This document shows positions 40,056 through 51,660 of a DNA stretch of 64,000 bases, piece after piece. Origin of the DNA: Symbiodinium natans (lineage: Eukaryota; Sar; Dinophyceae; Suessiales; Symbiodiniaceae); assembly GCA_905221605.1 (NCBI GenBank), contig CAJNDS010000002.1:231001-295000 (forward strand), written 5' to 3'. The notes beneath the pieces were generated by a model that was not told the DNA's origin, ran no database searches, and saw only the letters and a list, made by a program, of their open reading frames with translations. The translations under genes and the position numbers were made by a program. Within the stretch, counting starts at the first letter, position 1; each line of letters opens with the position of its first letter.

Positions 40056-40405
40056 AGAGAGTGCATTATTTATTATATTATAACGAGTCCGCGAGGCATG
40101 AATATAATGAATAAGGCATGAACGAAGTAAACACCAGACTTTGAGATCTTTCCTCACAACATTAGTATCTTGTGTCCTTATGTTCACGGCCGGGCATTTA
40201 ATATATTCGCCCGGGATGAACTAATAAATTAGAGAGTGCATTATTTATTATATTATAACGAGCCCGCGAGGCATGAATATAATGAATAAGGCATGAACGA
40301 AGTAAACACCAGACTTTGAGATCTTTCCTCACAACATTAGTATCTTGTGTCCTTATGTTCACGGCCGGGCATTTAATATATTCGCCCGGGATGAATTAAT
40401 AAATA
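40056..40405 (+). repeat. 175-bp tandem duplication
   Basis: Copies 40056-40230 and 40231-40405 are adjacent and differ at only a few bases (for example GAGTCC versus GAGCCC). Each carries the hairpin CCGGGC...GCCCGG. Confidence 0.95.
40190..40214. repeat. GC hairpin in AT-rich island
   Basis: CCGGGC and GCCCGG, 6-bp stem with a 13-base AT loop. The second copy is at 40365-40389. A longer relative, CGCGGGC (40547) with GCCCGCG (40572), and another, CGGGCTTC (40985) with GAAGCCCG (41018), follow. Confidence 0.85.
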
Positions 40406-41129
40406 AACTACGAAGAGAACTCAATATTAATACTATTATAAGTGAATGCACGAAGTAAGTGAGCGCATGAATAGTATTAATGTGAGTGAACGAAGTACAA
40501 CCATAAGGATTTAGTATTAGAAATCTCTACCTTGTTCCCTTATTACCGCGGGCCCATTTAATATTTTATTTGCCCGCGAGGAAATAGAAAGTGAAGAGAG
40601 TGAAATCTATTAAATTACAAAGAAACGAACGTAGTGAAGTGAATGCGTGAATTTAATATATGAACGAACGAAACAAAGTGAATGCAGCATATTTTGTATT
40701 ACTAATGAAATCTCATTTACAATCATATCCTTGTCCTTTGATCATAAATTATTTTTGGAATATTGGCATATTAGTATCTTGTGACATCATGAGTGAAGAT
40801 ATGAACGCCCCTTGTCTTCTCTTCGCATGAAATGTGCACACGGGTGAAAAAGCCCATCCATGAAGACCGCAGGAAAAGGCCCTTGAATGACAGGGTTTTA
40901 ATGGGTGACTCACGAAGCTTATTGACCCAGAAATCCAACCATTAATCATGCGTCTTATAAGGGTGTATGAAGCATATTATTCTGCGGGCTTCATTAAATT
41001 GCAAATGAAAGTAAAAAGAAGCCCGTAAAGATAATTCGGAAACCCACAAGTATGCTGGGCCCCAAGAAAAGTGTTGTGCTGCCTTACAGATACAGGAGGT
41101 GGGCTCTTAGGGTTTAGGGTTTAGGGTTG

Positions 41130-41236
41130 AGGTTTAGGGTTTAGGGTTTAGGGTTTAGGGTTTAGGGTTTAGGGTTTAGGGTTTAGGGTTTAGGGTTTAG
41201 GGTTTAGGGTTTAGGGTTTAGGGTTTAGGGTTTAGG
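41130..41236 (+). repeat. TTTAGGG array
   Basis: About 15 units, resuming right after the AT-rich island. Confidence 0.96.
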
Positions 41237-41327
41237 TGCGCATGCCGAAGCACGGATGGTTGCACCTTGAACACCAGTTCCGAAAAGCTGCGAAACCCTA
41301 AACCCTAAACAGTAAACCCCTAAGGGC

Positions 41328-41411
41328 CTAGGCGGGCTTCCACATTGGAGGCACTTCTTTTTTTGGATGGGAAGGCCCTCCGGCCCGGACCGTCCCCAGG
41401 CCTCGGAACTC
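41328..41411 (-). CDS. candidate exon with CxxC: LPIQKKKCLQCGSPP
   Basis: 84 nt, acceptor GTTTCCAG|G, GC donor (CCTAG|GC). Starts SSEAWGRSGPEG. The KKKCLQCGSP end could be half of a zinc finger whose partner would lie in the next exon. Confidence 0.38.
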   Translation of the reverse strand, partial: EFRGLGTVRAGGPSHPKKEVPPMWKPA

Positions 41412-41579
41412 CTGGAAACCCTAAACCCTAAACCCTAAACCCTAAACCCTAAACCCTAAACCCTAAACCCGAAATCCTAAATCCTAAACCCTAAACCCTA
41501 AACCCTAAACCCTAGAATAGTCAATGAAAGCCCCCTCGGACCCCAGGCCGTGAAGCCTGGCTCTAGGTTCCTTGTGACC

Positions 41580-41720
41580 CTAAACCCTAAACCCTAAACC
41601 CTAAACCCTAAACCCTAAACCCTAAACCCTAAACCCTAAACCCTAAACCCTAAACCCTAAACCCTAAACCCTAAACCCTAAACCCTAAACCCTAAACCCT
41701 AAACCCTAAACCCTAAACCT
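41580..41720 (-). repeat. CCCTAAA array
   Basis: About 20 perfect units. Confidence 0.97.
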
Positions 41721-42025
41721 TCAACCTTGAATCCTAAACCCTTGTGTTTGTGCTGTCGGGGGATGGGCATGTCATCACAGCACTTCGTTTGGCTGACCCT
41801 ACATACACCCTGAATACCTAGCCTGAACGCTGAACCCCGAAACCCCTAGACCCAAAAACTCCAAATCCTGAAAATCCTGAAACCTGCTCTGCTACCCTAA
41901 GACCCTACAACCTTAAACCTCGATCATCCCAAAAACCAAGGAGCCTAAACCTTTAAACAGGGTTTAGGGATTAGGGTTTAGGGTTTGGGGCTTCGACGTC
42001 CCTGCCGGTGCGTTACAGGTCCTGC

Positions 42026-42072
42026 CTGACTGGAACCTTCGGAGACGGATGTCCCGCAGCGTGAGAAGAAGC
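42026..42072 (-). CDS. candidate exon: FFSRCGTSVSEGSSQ
   Basis: 47 nt, acceptor AACGAAG|G, GC donor (AGTCAG|GC), frame open further upstream (FLGNSNEG). Confidence 0.35.
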
Positions 42073-42126
42073 CTTCGTTGGAGTTCCCCAAGAATAGGGT
42101 TTAGGGTTTAGGGTTTAGGGTTTAGG

Positions 42127-42128
42127 GT

Positions 42129-42174
<46 letters not shown>

Positions 42175-42178
42175 GGTT
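42127..42178 (+). repeat. homogenised TTGAGGG array
   Basis: Seven consecutive units with A-to-G shift relative to TTTAGGG. Confidence 0.9.
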
Positions 42179-42203
42179 CACGGTTTAGGGTTTAGGGTTT
42201 AGC

Positions 42204-42305
42204 CAAGAACCACAGGAACCACGGAACCAGGATTGCCAGAAAGGGAGAAAGGAGAGCCAGACGAAGAACAAAAAACAACGGACCCCAGCCTCCGCAGCAT
42301 CTGAA
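42204..42305 (-). CDS. candidate exon encoding a membrane hairpin
   Basis: 102 nt, 34 codons, phase 0, acceptor TAGCTTCAG|T, GC donor (TTCTTG|GC). After FRCCGGWG it is almost entirely hydrophobic (PLFFVLRLALLSPFLAILVP then WFLWFL), consistent with one or two transmembrane segments. The opposite strand is open as a Gln/Lys-rich frame; codon-level evidence cannot fully exclude it. Confidence 0.42.
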
Positions 42306-42510
42306 CTGAAGCTAGACCTGAACCCTGGCTTTGAAGTTTAGGGTTTTAGGGTTTTGGGTTTAGGGTTTTCCTTCTTATCTCCCAAGTGCACCTTCCACAT
42401 CGGGTGTTTAGGATGTCTGTCTAGAAAGCCTGACCTTGCTCTAGGGTTTGTAGGGTTGAGACTTTAGGGTTCATACCGAGCAAACATCCGAAACCAAACA
42501 AATACGCTCT

Positions 42511-42553
42511 TAGAGGAGGAGGAGGAGGAGGAGGAGGAGGAGGAGGAGGAGGA
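42511..42553 (+). repeat. GGA trinucleotide repeat
   Basis: About 14 units. Confidence 0.95.
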
Positions 42554-43393
42554 GCCCTAACCCCTAAACCCTAAACCCTGAACCCTAAGAACCCTTCTAA
42601 CAACCCTAAGAACCTTAAGAACCCTAAGAACCCTGAGCCGCCCCACGATGAACTAAAACTTCTACGGCCGGCTTGCACCGAGACCCAACTGACGCGAGCC
42701 CTCAATCACAGGGGGGGCTTAGGGTCAGGGGTTTCTATGGTCGTCTGCTTTGTTTAGGCACAAGAAACCGAAAGCCTAAGCCCTACTAACCCTAAACCCT
42801 GAACATGGAACACCCTGAAGCTGCAAGTAAGCACCAGAACTTCCACCTGGTTGCTACTAGGTCACCAGGTCACCAGGGAATGAGGGTTTCGGGCTTAGGG
42901 TTTCGGGTTTAGGGTTTTGGGGTATTAGGGTTCTTGAAGCCCTCTAAAGGATTAGGAATGAAGGTACTTTCTCTCCCTCTATACCACGATGGCCCTGTGT
43001 GGCTGGCTTAGGGTTAAGGGTTCAGGGTTTAGGATGTAGGGGGTCAGGCTTTTTCGGGTTTAGGGTGTCAGAGGGGTGTTTAGGGTTTAGGGCTTCATAT
43101 TACTAGGATGGCCCTTAGAACCCCCTGAGTTCCTGTATATGATCCTCTTAAACCCAATAAGGGAAAAGATGCAATGTCCCAAGGGCCTACCTAGTATCTG
43201 TTCTTGTTTTGGGGATTTGTATCGGGGTACCTGAGAATCCCTCATTCCGCAGTTAAGACCCACAAACTCCTCTCAGAACAGTCGTACTAGCAGTACAGGG
43301 CAAGCGCGGTGTGCAAGGGCGGTGTGCAAGGTTTACGGGTAACCAAGGGACGCATCGAATCCCTAAACCCTAAACCCTAAACCCTAAACCCTC

Positions 43394-43454
43394 CTTTTCG
43401 GAGGAGACGATCGTTCTGACCAAGCGGCTGCGTTTCGCCGCGCATCGCTTTTAG
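43394..43454 (-). CDS. candidate exon: LKAMRGETQPLGQNDRLLRK
   Basis: 61 nt, acceptor TGTTCTGAG|C, GA donor (AAAAG|GA). The plus strand is also open (SEETIVLTKRLRFAAHRF), so the strand is not settled. Confidence 0.33.
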
Positions 43455-44337
43455 CTCAGAACACCTGGCATCAAGAAGGTGTCCGTGTGTATTGTATGTG
43501 CGTGTGCGCGCGTTAAGTAGGGTTTGGGGTTTAGAGCTGAGGGTGTGCTTAAGGCTTCCCTATGCGGTACCTTCTCGGTGTAGTATACTGAAACTCCCTT
43601 GGAACTAACCCCAAAGAGGAACTACATTGGAGCCTTCTCAGGTATAGGCGCCGCTATATCAGCACTCGAAACGTTTAGATTTGTTACTTTTTTGTATGTG
43701 TGTGTGTGTGTTGTTGTTACTTTTTCTCTGGGAGGGGGGGGGGGGGGGGGTTAGGGTTGAGGGTATAGGGTTTCGAAGATCTCGCCAGGTTCTTCTCTCA
43801 TCGCACGGACTCTCAACCCTACAGCTGAAACTGAAACCCTAAACGCCAAACCTTAAACCCTAAACTCTACCCCGGCCCCTGACTCGAACAAAAAACAAGC
43901 ATCGAGCAACAAAAGCTCGTCCAAGACTAAAGGGGAGACAGTTCGCAGGGTGTGTAGAGTTTAGGGCTTAGGGATTTGGGTTTGAGGTTTAGGGTTAGAG
44001 CTCAGGGCAAAGGATGTCTTATGAGGGTTTGTAGGGTTCAGGGTTTAGGGTTCGGGGTTAAGAGGTGGTTGGTGGGGGTCATGACGTAAGCTTGTTGCTG
44101 GAGGAGTATGCGTTTTAGGTTTTGGGGGATGTGCAAAAGAATGAGTAGAAGTATACCTACATCTGTATGTAAACAGAAACACATGATCTTTACAGCAACA
44201 CAACATGTAAGTCATCATAGCGTCTTGTTGCTCGTGACCGACGAAAGCAGCTGCCCTTGCAACAGCAAGCTCAAACATCTCAGCTGCGTTGGCCTGGCAG
44301 CCACCACTGCGCTGACCTCACGGACAAAGCTACGTCT

Positions 44338-44395
44338 ACTTCTGCTACTGCTCCTACTACTGCTACAGCTCCTGCTCCTGCTGCTGCTGCTACTG

Positions 44396-44472
<77 letters not shown>

Positions 44473-44535
44473 GCTACTGCTACTACTACTACTACCACCA
44501 CCACCGCCGCCACCACCACAACTACTTGTACGTCT
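44338..44535 (+). repeat. CTA/CTG trinucleotide microsatellite
   Basis: CTG/CTC-rich start, about 25 CTA units, then CCA/CCG. The Leu, Thr, Ser and Val runs in the ORFs around it are translations of this repeat. Confidence 0.95.
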
Positions 44536-45821
44536 ACTGCTACTGCTACGAGGGAAGCAGTGCTTTTCATATGTGCTATGAATTCGTAGCTTTTGTTTGG
44601 AAAGTGAGGGATCCAAAAAGTAGATCCGCTTAAGAGTTCATCAACATGGCCCAAAAATTAGTAGTTTTGGCTACTATTTGGTGGCTCTACTCCCGAGGGG
44701 TCTGGGTCTACACCCTAAATCCTGAACCCCAAACCCCAAACCCCAAACCCTAAACCCCAAACCCCAAGCCCCAAACCCTAAACCCTAAACCCTTTTCACC
44801 TCCGAAAACATGCACCCCAAGAAGCCCTGAATCCAAAACCTCCAAATTCCGGAATCTGTGCGGCCAATACCCTAAGGGCTCATTAGGGTCATAGGGTGTT
44901 AGGGTTTACAGGGTTTAGGGTTCAGGGTCTAGGGTTTAGGGTATAGGCTTTTAGGCGTTTAGGGTTTGGAGGGAAGCTGTGCTGGCGGGTCTTGGGATGT
45001 TCAGAAAGGTAAGTTCAATGAACCCGGATGCCTTACACCCGGCCTCTAGGCCCAAGAGGGACCTAGGAAGAAAAAGGGCTGAGGGTTTAGGGCTTAGGGT
45101 TAGACCAAAGAGAAACCTAAAAACACACAGGGGTGCCCTTGTTGGTTTTGTCAAAGGGGCTGAGACGGGAATCTGAACCCCTAAATTGCGAATCATGGCC
45201 TCCTCTGGGTCCTAGCCCTAAACCCTAAACCCTAAACCCTAAACCCTCAACCCTAAACCCCTGAACCCTAAACCCTAAACCCTAAACCCTAAAAACTAAA
45301 CCCTAAACCCTAAACCCTTGACCCTTGACCCTTGACCCGTGCCGGGCCCCCGGGCGATCTTTGGAAACACGAAAGGGACGATGGGCGGCGGCGATGCCGG
45401 TCGCCGCGACTGGTCGCAGAAAGAGCTTGGAGCCGTAAACCCTAAACCCTAAACCCTAAACCCTAAACCCTAAACCCTAAATCCTAAACCCTAAACCCTA
45501 GTGCGCCCCACAACTATGAAGCCGGCAAACTCACCATCGAAGATGGGTTCAGGGTTTGGGGCTGAGGGTTTAAGGCGCCAAGGACGAACACTGAACACCC
45601 TAAACCCTCAACCCTAAACCCTAAACCCTAAACCCTCAACCCTAAACCCTAAACCCTCAACCCTAAACCCTAAACCCTAAACCCTAAACCCTAAACCCTG
45701 AAGCCTAGAAACTCAAAATCCCTAAACCTAAACCCCATAGAGCCTGAAACCCTGTATAAACCCAAGCCGGATAGTCTTAGAGAACTACACATGTAGGGTT
45801 AGGGTTTAGGGTACCACAGGC

Positions 45822-45862
45822 CTTCGCTGAGTCGACCCAGTCTCGAAACTCGTCCCAAACAC
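45822..45862 (-). CDS. candidate exon: VFGTSFETGSTQR
   Basis: 41 nt, acceptor ACGGCCAG|G, GC donor (GCGAAG|GC). Confidence 0.36.
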
Positions 45863-46826
45863 CTGGCCGTCTAGGGTTTAGGGTTTAGGGTTTAGGGTTT
45901 AGGGTTTAGGGTTTAGGGTTTAGGGGTTTAGGTTTAGGGTTTAGGGGAAGCCCTAAACCCCACGAACAGCAGAACCTTTACGTCCCCCAAACCCCTGAAC
46001 CTGGCTAACCCTTCAATGAACTGTACACGCCACGAAGCAGTAAATCCCGCCATAAGAGCTAACCCAACGCCAGCGCGTGCCTTTTTCTGTAGGCAATTAG
46101 TATGTTCGGGTTTAAGCCTGAAGCCCTTAATCCCTCAAGCCCTCAATGCCTTAACCCCTTAAACCCTTTATCCCTCAAACCCAAAAACGTTTAAGTTTAA
46201 GGCTTAGGATTCTTAGGTAACATGAACTAGACCCACGAGTAACGTAGGAATAAGGGTGTAGGGTTTAGGGCTTGACTAGGGCTTAGGGCTTAGGGTTTAG
46301 GGTTTCGGGTCTAGGGCTTATAGGGCTTCTTAGGGCTTCTTAGGGCTTCAAAGGCCCCAACCCGTGCTGAATTCTCAGTAGGGCTGCAGGAATGTTGCCG
46401 GAGTCTTAAAAATTTTCCCATGCCACCCCCACCCCCCCCCCCCCCCCCCCGCCCTTTTTGACAAGGGGATCCTACTGTTTCGGGCTCTATGTTAGGGGTC
46501 GCTTATGGTCGTAATCCCCCATATGATCACTATACAAACTCCCCAAAAGACACGTATTTACGCATATCGACCCCTGCGATACCCCGAAGGCGTGACAAAC
46601 CCTGAGCGCCGCCACAGGTTTACTACATGGTATTTGCTGCATGGCTGCCCGACTACCCTCAAGCCTATAAAGCCTCTTGGTCAAAGAGAGCACCGGGTTC
46701 CGAAGAAAAAGTCGCAGCTAACGATCCAAAGGCTTCATGCTTTTGTGTTTAGGCTTCAGGGTTTCAAGGGTGCAAGCTGGGAACCCCAACCCTTAACCCT
46801 AAACTCTCAACCCGAAGCCCTGCCGC

Positions 46827-46908
46827 CTGGAATGATGCATTCTCTCAGTTGGGTCTTCCGGTGCCGTGTGCCCTTTGCGTTGAGCGACATGTTGATCTCC
46901 AAAACCTC
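46827..46908 (-). CDS. candidate exon: EVLEINMSLNAKGTRHRKTQ
   Basis: 82 nt, 27 codons plus one base (ending LRECIIP), acceptor CGGCCCAAG|G, GC donor (TTCCAG|GC). Good composition; plus-strand frames also open. Confidence 0.42.
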
Positions 46909-47633
46909 CTTGGGCCGTACCGGTTTCGGGCTTAAGGGTTTAGGGTTTGGGACGATTATGGGGTGAGTCAAGGACCTCGTTTGACATCAGGGTTCAGGGT
47001 GTATGGCTTGGGGTTTAGGGTTTAGGGCTTAGGGTTTTGCCGTTTGGGGTTTCGGGATTAGACTCTAGACCCTAGACCCTAAACCCTAAGTCCTAAACCC
47101 TAAACCCTAAAACCTAAACCCTAAAAGCCCTAAGCCCTAAGCCCTAAACCCTAAACCCTAGACCTAGGCTCGTTTGGAGTCTCGGGTTTCAGGTTGAGTC
47201 TTGCGTGCGGGTGTCGCGGCCGTGTCGCAACCCAAAGCCCGCCCAACCAAAGTACACCCCACGTACACCCCGCAATTTGGGAGAATTTTAGGGCACCTTT
47301 GTTTCATTTAATCGGAATTCAACCCTAACTAACCCCTAACCCCTGAACCCTAAACCCCTAACCCCTCAACCCTAGACCCCTAAACCTCAAAGCTTAACGC
47401 GAAAGGGGTATTCCTAGAAGGCCGGAGGGTTCTGAGGCGTCCTAGGCTGTCCGCCAAACCCTATGAAAGAAAGTGTTAGGGTTTGGGGTTTGAGGCTTAG
47501 GGTTTAGGGTTTAGGGTTCAGGGTATTTGGTTTAGGGATTGGGGTGCTGCGTGACCTCAATGAGAGCCCTAAACCCTAAACCCTAAACCCGAAACCCGAA
47601 ACCCGAAACCCTAAACCCTAAGCCCTAGTCGGC

Positions 47634-47697
47634 AAGGCTCCAGGGAGTCTTTGTCGAAGAGCACGGAGACCGAGTTTATCTCAGCCGCGCGCACCGG
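47634..47697 (-). CDS. candidate exon: PVRAAEINSVSVLFDKDSLE
   Basis: 64 nt, acceptor CCCTAAG|C at the edge of a telomere-like unit, GC donor (CCTT|GC). Alternating hydrophobic pattern like a beta strand. Confidence 0.42.
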
Positions 47698-47984
47698 CTT
47701 AGGGTTTAGGGTTAGGGTTTCGGGTTTCGGGTTTAGGGTTTACGGTTAAACCCTATAAAATCCGGACTTGGAGGCTTAGATTGGGATGTCTTGCAGCCTT
47801 GGAATGAGAAGATGTAGGGTTTAGGATGTACAGTATAGCAAGGTGTACTCTTATGGTCCAAGGCTCCAAGTACCTTGATTTGGGCCCCTTGCAAAATAAC
47901 ACTTGTACACACTACACATGATAAGGGCCCATGCTTGGGATCCCTATCAAGAAGGGTAAGGTACCCATGGTTCCAACCTTAGCA

Positions 47985-48094
47985 AGGCTGCACTTAGGAG
48001 GGTAGCTGAAAAATATTTCTTTGCTGCCTTACGAGGAAACCCAATAAACCCTAAAAGGCTACGGATCTAAAGTTACAGTAAAGCACCACAATGT
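47985..48094 (+). repeat. dispersed repeat C, copy 2
   Basis: Related to 8620-8727 over about 105 bp, sharing AAACCCAATAAACCC and AAAGTTACAGTAAAGCACCA. Confidence 0.75.
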
Positions 48095-48874
48095 ACCCTA
48101 AACCCTAAACCCTAAACCCTAAACCCTAAACCCTAAACCCTAAATAGTTACAGTAAAGATGTGGGGTCCTGTAGGGCTTGGGGGGCTTGAATTGAAGGTT
48201 TAGGATTTTATTGGGGCATCCTGCTGCTTAAAACAGCTTCCCTTCAAGACACCCAAGCTACTCTGTGCATTCACTGCATCTATCTTCACAACTGGGGTTT
48301 TGGGGTTTAGGGTCTAGGGTCTAGGGTCTAGGGTTTAGGGTTTAGGGTTTAGGGCTTAGGGCTTACGAAGTGCTCCACGGCGTGGCCCTGCCGCTGACGT
48401 GCAATAGGGGGGAGGGGCGATGGGGATGCTGCTCCAGACCCGAAAAATCCGCAACCCTATACTAGTTCATGGTTGGGAGAATATTAAAATTTTACAGCTA
48501 TGTTCCTTATTGGGTTTAAGTACCCTTAAAAAATGTAAAATGGCACCCAACTATGACCAAGTATATGCCCCATTCCACAAGCACTAAGGCGACGAAAAGC
48601 CCAAACGCTAAAGCATCAGCCATGCACCCTAACCAGCCTAAACCCGTAATCCGAAGCCCGAATTACCCGATCCCCCCAAGTACCCCTGAAGATCCTAACT
48701 ACTCCCGTTAACGTAGACGAAGGCCCCTTATTAACGAGTCTATTTGGGGGGCGCCTGTCCCTTAACCATCCTTCTGGGTTTAGGGCCGAGTCGTGAACTC
48801 CTTCAAACCCTCAACCACCCAAAACCTCAAGCCCTAAACCCTAAACCCTAAACCCTAAACCCTAAACCCTAAAC

Positions 48875-48932
48875 CCTGCTTTTGGACATGCAGCACTTCC
48901 CATCGGTGCCGACATGCCAGATCCCGAAGGGC
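48875..48932 (-). CDS. candidate exon: PFGIWHVGTDGKCCMSKSR
   Basis: 58 nt, acceptor CGCCTGAG|G. The GT donor AGCAGG|GTTTAG lies inside a TTTAGGG unit of the sense strand. The plus strand is also open. Confidence 0.4.
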
Positions 48933-49018
48933 CTCAGGCGGGTTAGGGTTTATAGGATTTAGGGCTTGGGGCTGAGGGTTTAGGGTTTAGGTTTCGGGTT
49001 TGGGAGCCTTTGGGGTAC

Positions 49019-49081
49019 CCGCAATACATGGATCCGCATTCTGCTGGTAACGCCGGAAAGCGCGCAATTTTCAGGGAAACG
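49019..49081 (-). CDS. candidate exon: VSLKIARFPALPAECGSMYC
   Basis: 63 nt, acceptor CATACGGAG|C, GT donor (TGCGG|GTACCC). The plus frame (MDPHSAGNAGKRAIFRETLR) is equally protein-like, so the strand is uncertain. Confidence 0.33.
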
Positions 49082-49149
49082 CTCCGTATGTTTAAGGCTT
49101 AGAGATGAGGGTGCAGCGTGTAGGGGTTGTATCCTAAGCCCTGAACCCT

Positions 49150-50500
49150 AAACTTCGCGACCTTCATTCAGCTCTATTGCTTGCTGGTGTGGCTTCTGTA
49201 AGGCTTCCTCTTCTTCTGCTTCGAGTTCCGTGTGAGTTCATGAACGCATGTCATGTATGCCTCCATCCAAACTCGAGGCGCACAGGGCACACACTGGGAC
49301 ACGCACGCACACACACACACATACACAAATACACACATACGCAAATACACACATACACAAATACACACATACATACATACATACGTACGTACATACATAC
49401 ATACATATGCATCTGTATATGTATATATATGTATATATATGTATATCTTTTTTGTGTAATATGAGAGGTCGCACATCATGACTCAAGCCACCGCTCTTGT
49501 AAGCACAAGCTTCGCACCAGGGTGTAGCACTGCATAACACATCATGCACCGTGGGCAATACAAGCTCAAGAAATAGCATGTGGCACACGGCATAACATAG
49601 CAGCAACTGACACATCAGGACCAATCGTGCCAAACCATGTTGCAACAAAACACACTTCAAATGGAATAGCTGCTAAACGCCCGGAAGGTCAAGATTCAAA
49701 TGTTCTGTTGTTGCAACCTTGGTGCAACTGGGCAGCCTGGACAGGCTACAAACGCCACACTTCTGACCCCACAAGCATACATGCCTAGCTGATTACCTAC
49801 ACACGAATAACCTACGTACGTACGCATGCATGCATGCATTGTACATGCATACCAGCACATGCGTGCTTCATGCGTGCATACGCACATACATGCCAAACAC
49901 GACCTTGTTCTATGTATGCCATGATGTGCAAACGCCTGAGCGTTGCGAACATTCCGCTACCGTTCATTGCGCCAGTGCGCGTGTCACATCCCGTCTACAC
50001 TCTAGGCTGAACTTGGCATGCTACTGCCCGATGTTACACTAGGCTCGCAGGCCAGACATGCCATGATAGCTTACTTGGGAACACCTTGCGCAACTGCTGG
50101 TACATCGATCAGCTAGGGCTCTCAGAAAGTCACAACTGCGCGCATGTTTTGGAGTAGATGTATCTGCACATCCGCCCAAACCCGACACCCTAAACCCCTA
50201 AAGTCCCAGTGCAAGCGAAAGGCCATACGACCAGGCGTGGAAAGCCAACGTGTCTGCGTTCAGCTGAATACCTCCAGGCTGAACCACCGATAGACAAGCA
50301 TTGATGGGGACTATAGCTTGGTGGTTTCAGAGTGTGGAAGCTTTGCTGCTGGCTTAGATACTAAACGAAATCATAGTCAGAAAAACGAATGCTCATAATC
50401 ATAGCAATCACAGTAGCACCAGAATAACTAACAGTCAGAATATAAGTGTTAGTACTCTAGGCTCTCCAGCAAGGCAAGGAATGAGAAGGGTACCCTAAAC
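49150..50500. other. repeat-poor 1.3-kb block, no gene recognised
   Basis: It lacks telomere-like arrays apart from isolated units. It holds the CA/TACA microsatellite (49305-49452) and many ATGCATGC/TACGTACG-like dinucleotide palindromes around 49810-49900. Short frames exist on both strands but none is convincing. It could be an old mobile-element body. Confidence 0.5.
49305..49452 (+). repeat. CA/CATA and TATG microsatellite
   Basis: CACACA, ACACATACACAAAT-type units, ACATACATACGT, then GTATATATGTATA. ORFs across it rejected. Confidence 0.95.
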
Positions 50501-50565
50501 CCTACACCCTACACCCTAACCCTAAACCCTAATACCCTAAACCCTAAACCCTAACCCTACACCTT

Positions 50566-50571
50566 TGGGGG

Positions 50572-50613
<42 letters not shown>
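50566..50613 (+). repeat. G homopolymer (about 42 bp)
   Basis: GGGGGGGAGGGG followed by a long uninterrupted G run. Confidence 0.93.
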
Positions 50614-50615
<2 letters not shown>

Positions 50616-51572
50616 AGCTAGCTCCTCGAGAGGGCCGCTAAAGGGTCAGCATCACCTTGCCCAAAGAGGCTCACCTCAATCCGAAACCCTACACCCCGCG
50701 ACCCTGAACCCGTGATCCCTTTAGGCCCGTTAGAGGTGAGGTTTTTATAGGGTTTAAGGGTTAAGATTTAGTTCACGTATAGGTTTTAGGGTAAAGTTTT
50801 AGGGTTTCGCCCAGTATGAGTGCGAAATAGAGGCCGAATGAACATGAACAAATCACATATGAACGTACTGACATATATATATATAATCGAAACGTCTTAG
50901 CTATGACCCCTAACATAACTCTTCTATCCCTCAATAAACCAGTTAAGTCACAACTGTTAATGTAACCACGAAACGGTTAATATGTAATACACATACCTAT
51001 TAGATCTATACAACTCATACCATATATGTATCTATATATTATAGATACATACCAACCACCTCACAGGTGGGAGGAACTTGCTTGAATTAATTACCTGATG
51101 TACGGTCAGATTCCGTGCTTTGAAGTGCGCTGCAACACCAACCTCCCTGTAAACAACCTAAAGCACCCCTCGAAACCAAAACCTTTAAACACCCTAAAAC
51201 CCTAACCCCCGAAACCCTAATCCCTAAACTCCTAACAGCATGCCTGGGGTGAACTGTCCTCCCTCCTTATTGGCGAACATCGTTCGGTCGCCTGCGTGGG
51301 TTGAGATTTTTCCGGGTTTGGGGTTTTGTAAGTTAGGGTTCAACCCAGACCTGAACCCTAACCTAACACCCCAAACGCCCCAAACCCTAACCCCTAACCC
51401 CCAAACAAATCCACCAAAAGACAATGTTCCTCCTGAAGCCGCAATGGAGCTCACAACAAGAACACGCCCTTGTGGCATGTTGCCACACCACTTGCATTCA
51501 GTGAATACCAATGCTCACTGAAATCCCGACCCCCTAAACCCTAAACCCTAAACCATAAACCCCAAACCCCTA

Positions 51573-51660
51573 AACCCTAAACCCCTAACCCCTAAACCCC
51601 TAAACCCCTAAACCCCTAAACCCCTAAACCCCTAAACCCCTAAACCCCTAAACCCCTAAA
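51573..51660 (-). repeat. homogenised CCCCTAAA octamer array
   Basis: About ten units of TTTAGGGG on the minus strand, the same variant as at 6318 in the opposite orientation. Confidence 0.88.

Larger units (their letters stand above)
39640..41095. other. AT-rich island, organelle-like intergenic DNA
   Basis: About 1.4 kb with no telomere-like units and far lower GC than its surroundings. Features: short motifs like GAACGAAGT and GTGAATGCG repeated throughout, a 175-bp tandem duplication, and GC-rich inverted repeats in AT-rich context. A 91-aa plus frame (39681-39956) is hydrophobic (LLLGLFLFIISAFSILLRGL) but not recognised. GC-cluster hairpins in AT-rich DNA are typical of some mitochondrial genomes. 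An organelle-to-nucleus transfer is an inference. Confidence 0.6.

Noticed and set aside
42195-42330. Plus-strand Gln/Lys-rich exon in the 42.2-kb island
   Set aside because: Open on plus, but the minus frame is a strong membrane segment with AG/GC borders consistent with its neighbours; plus kept only as an alternative.
44108-44654. Poly-Leu, poly-Thr, poly-Ser and poly-Val ORFs
   Set aside because: Translations of the CTA/CTG trinucleotide repeat in different frames.
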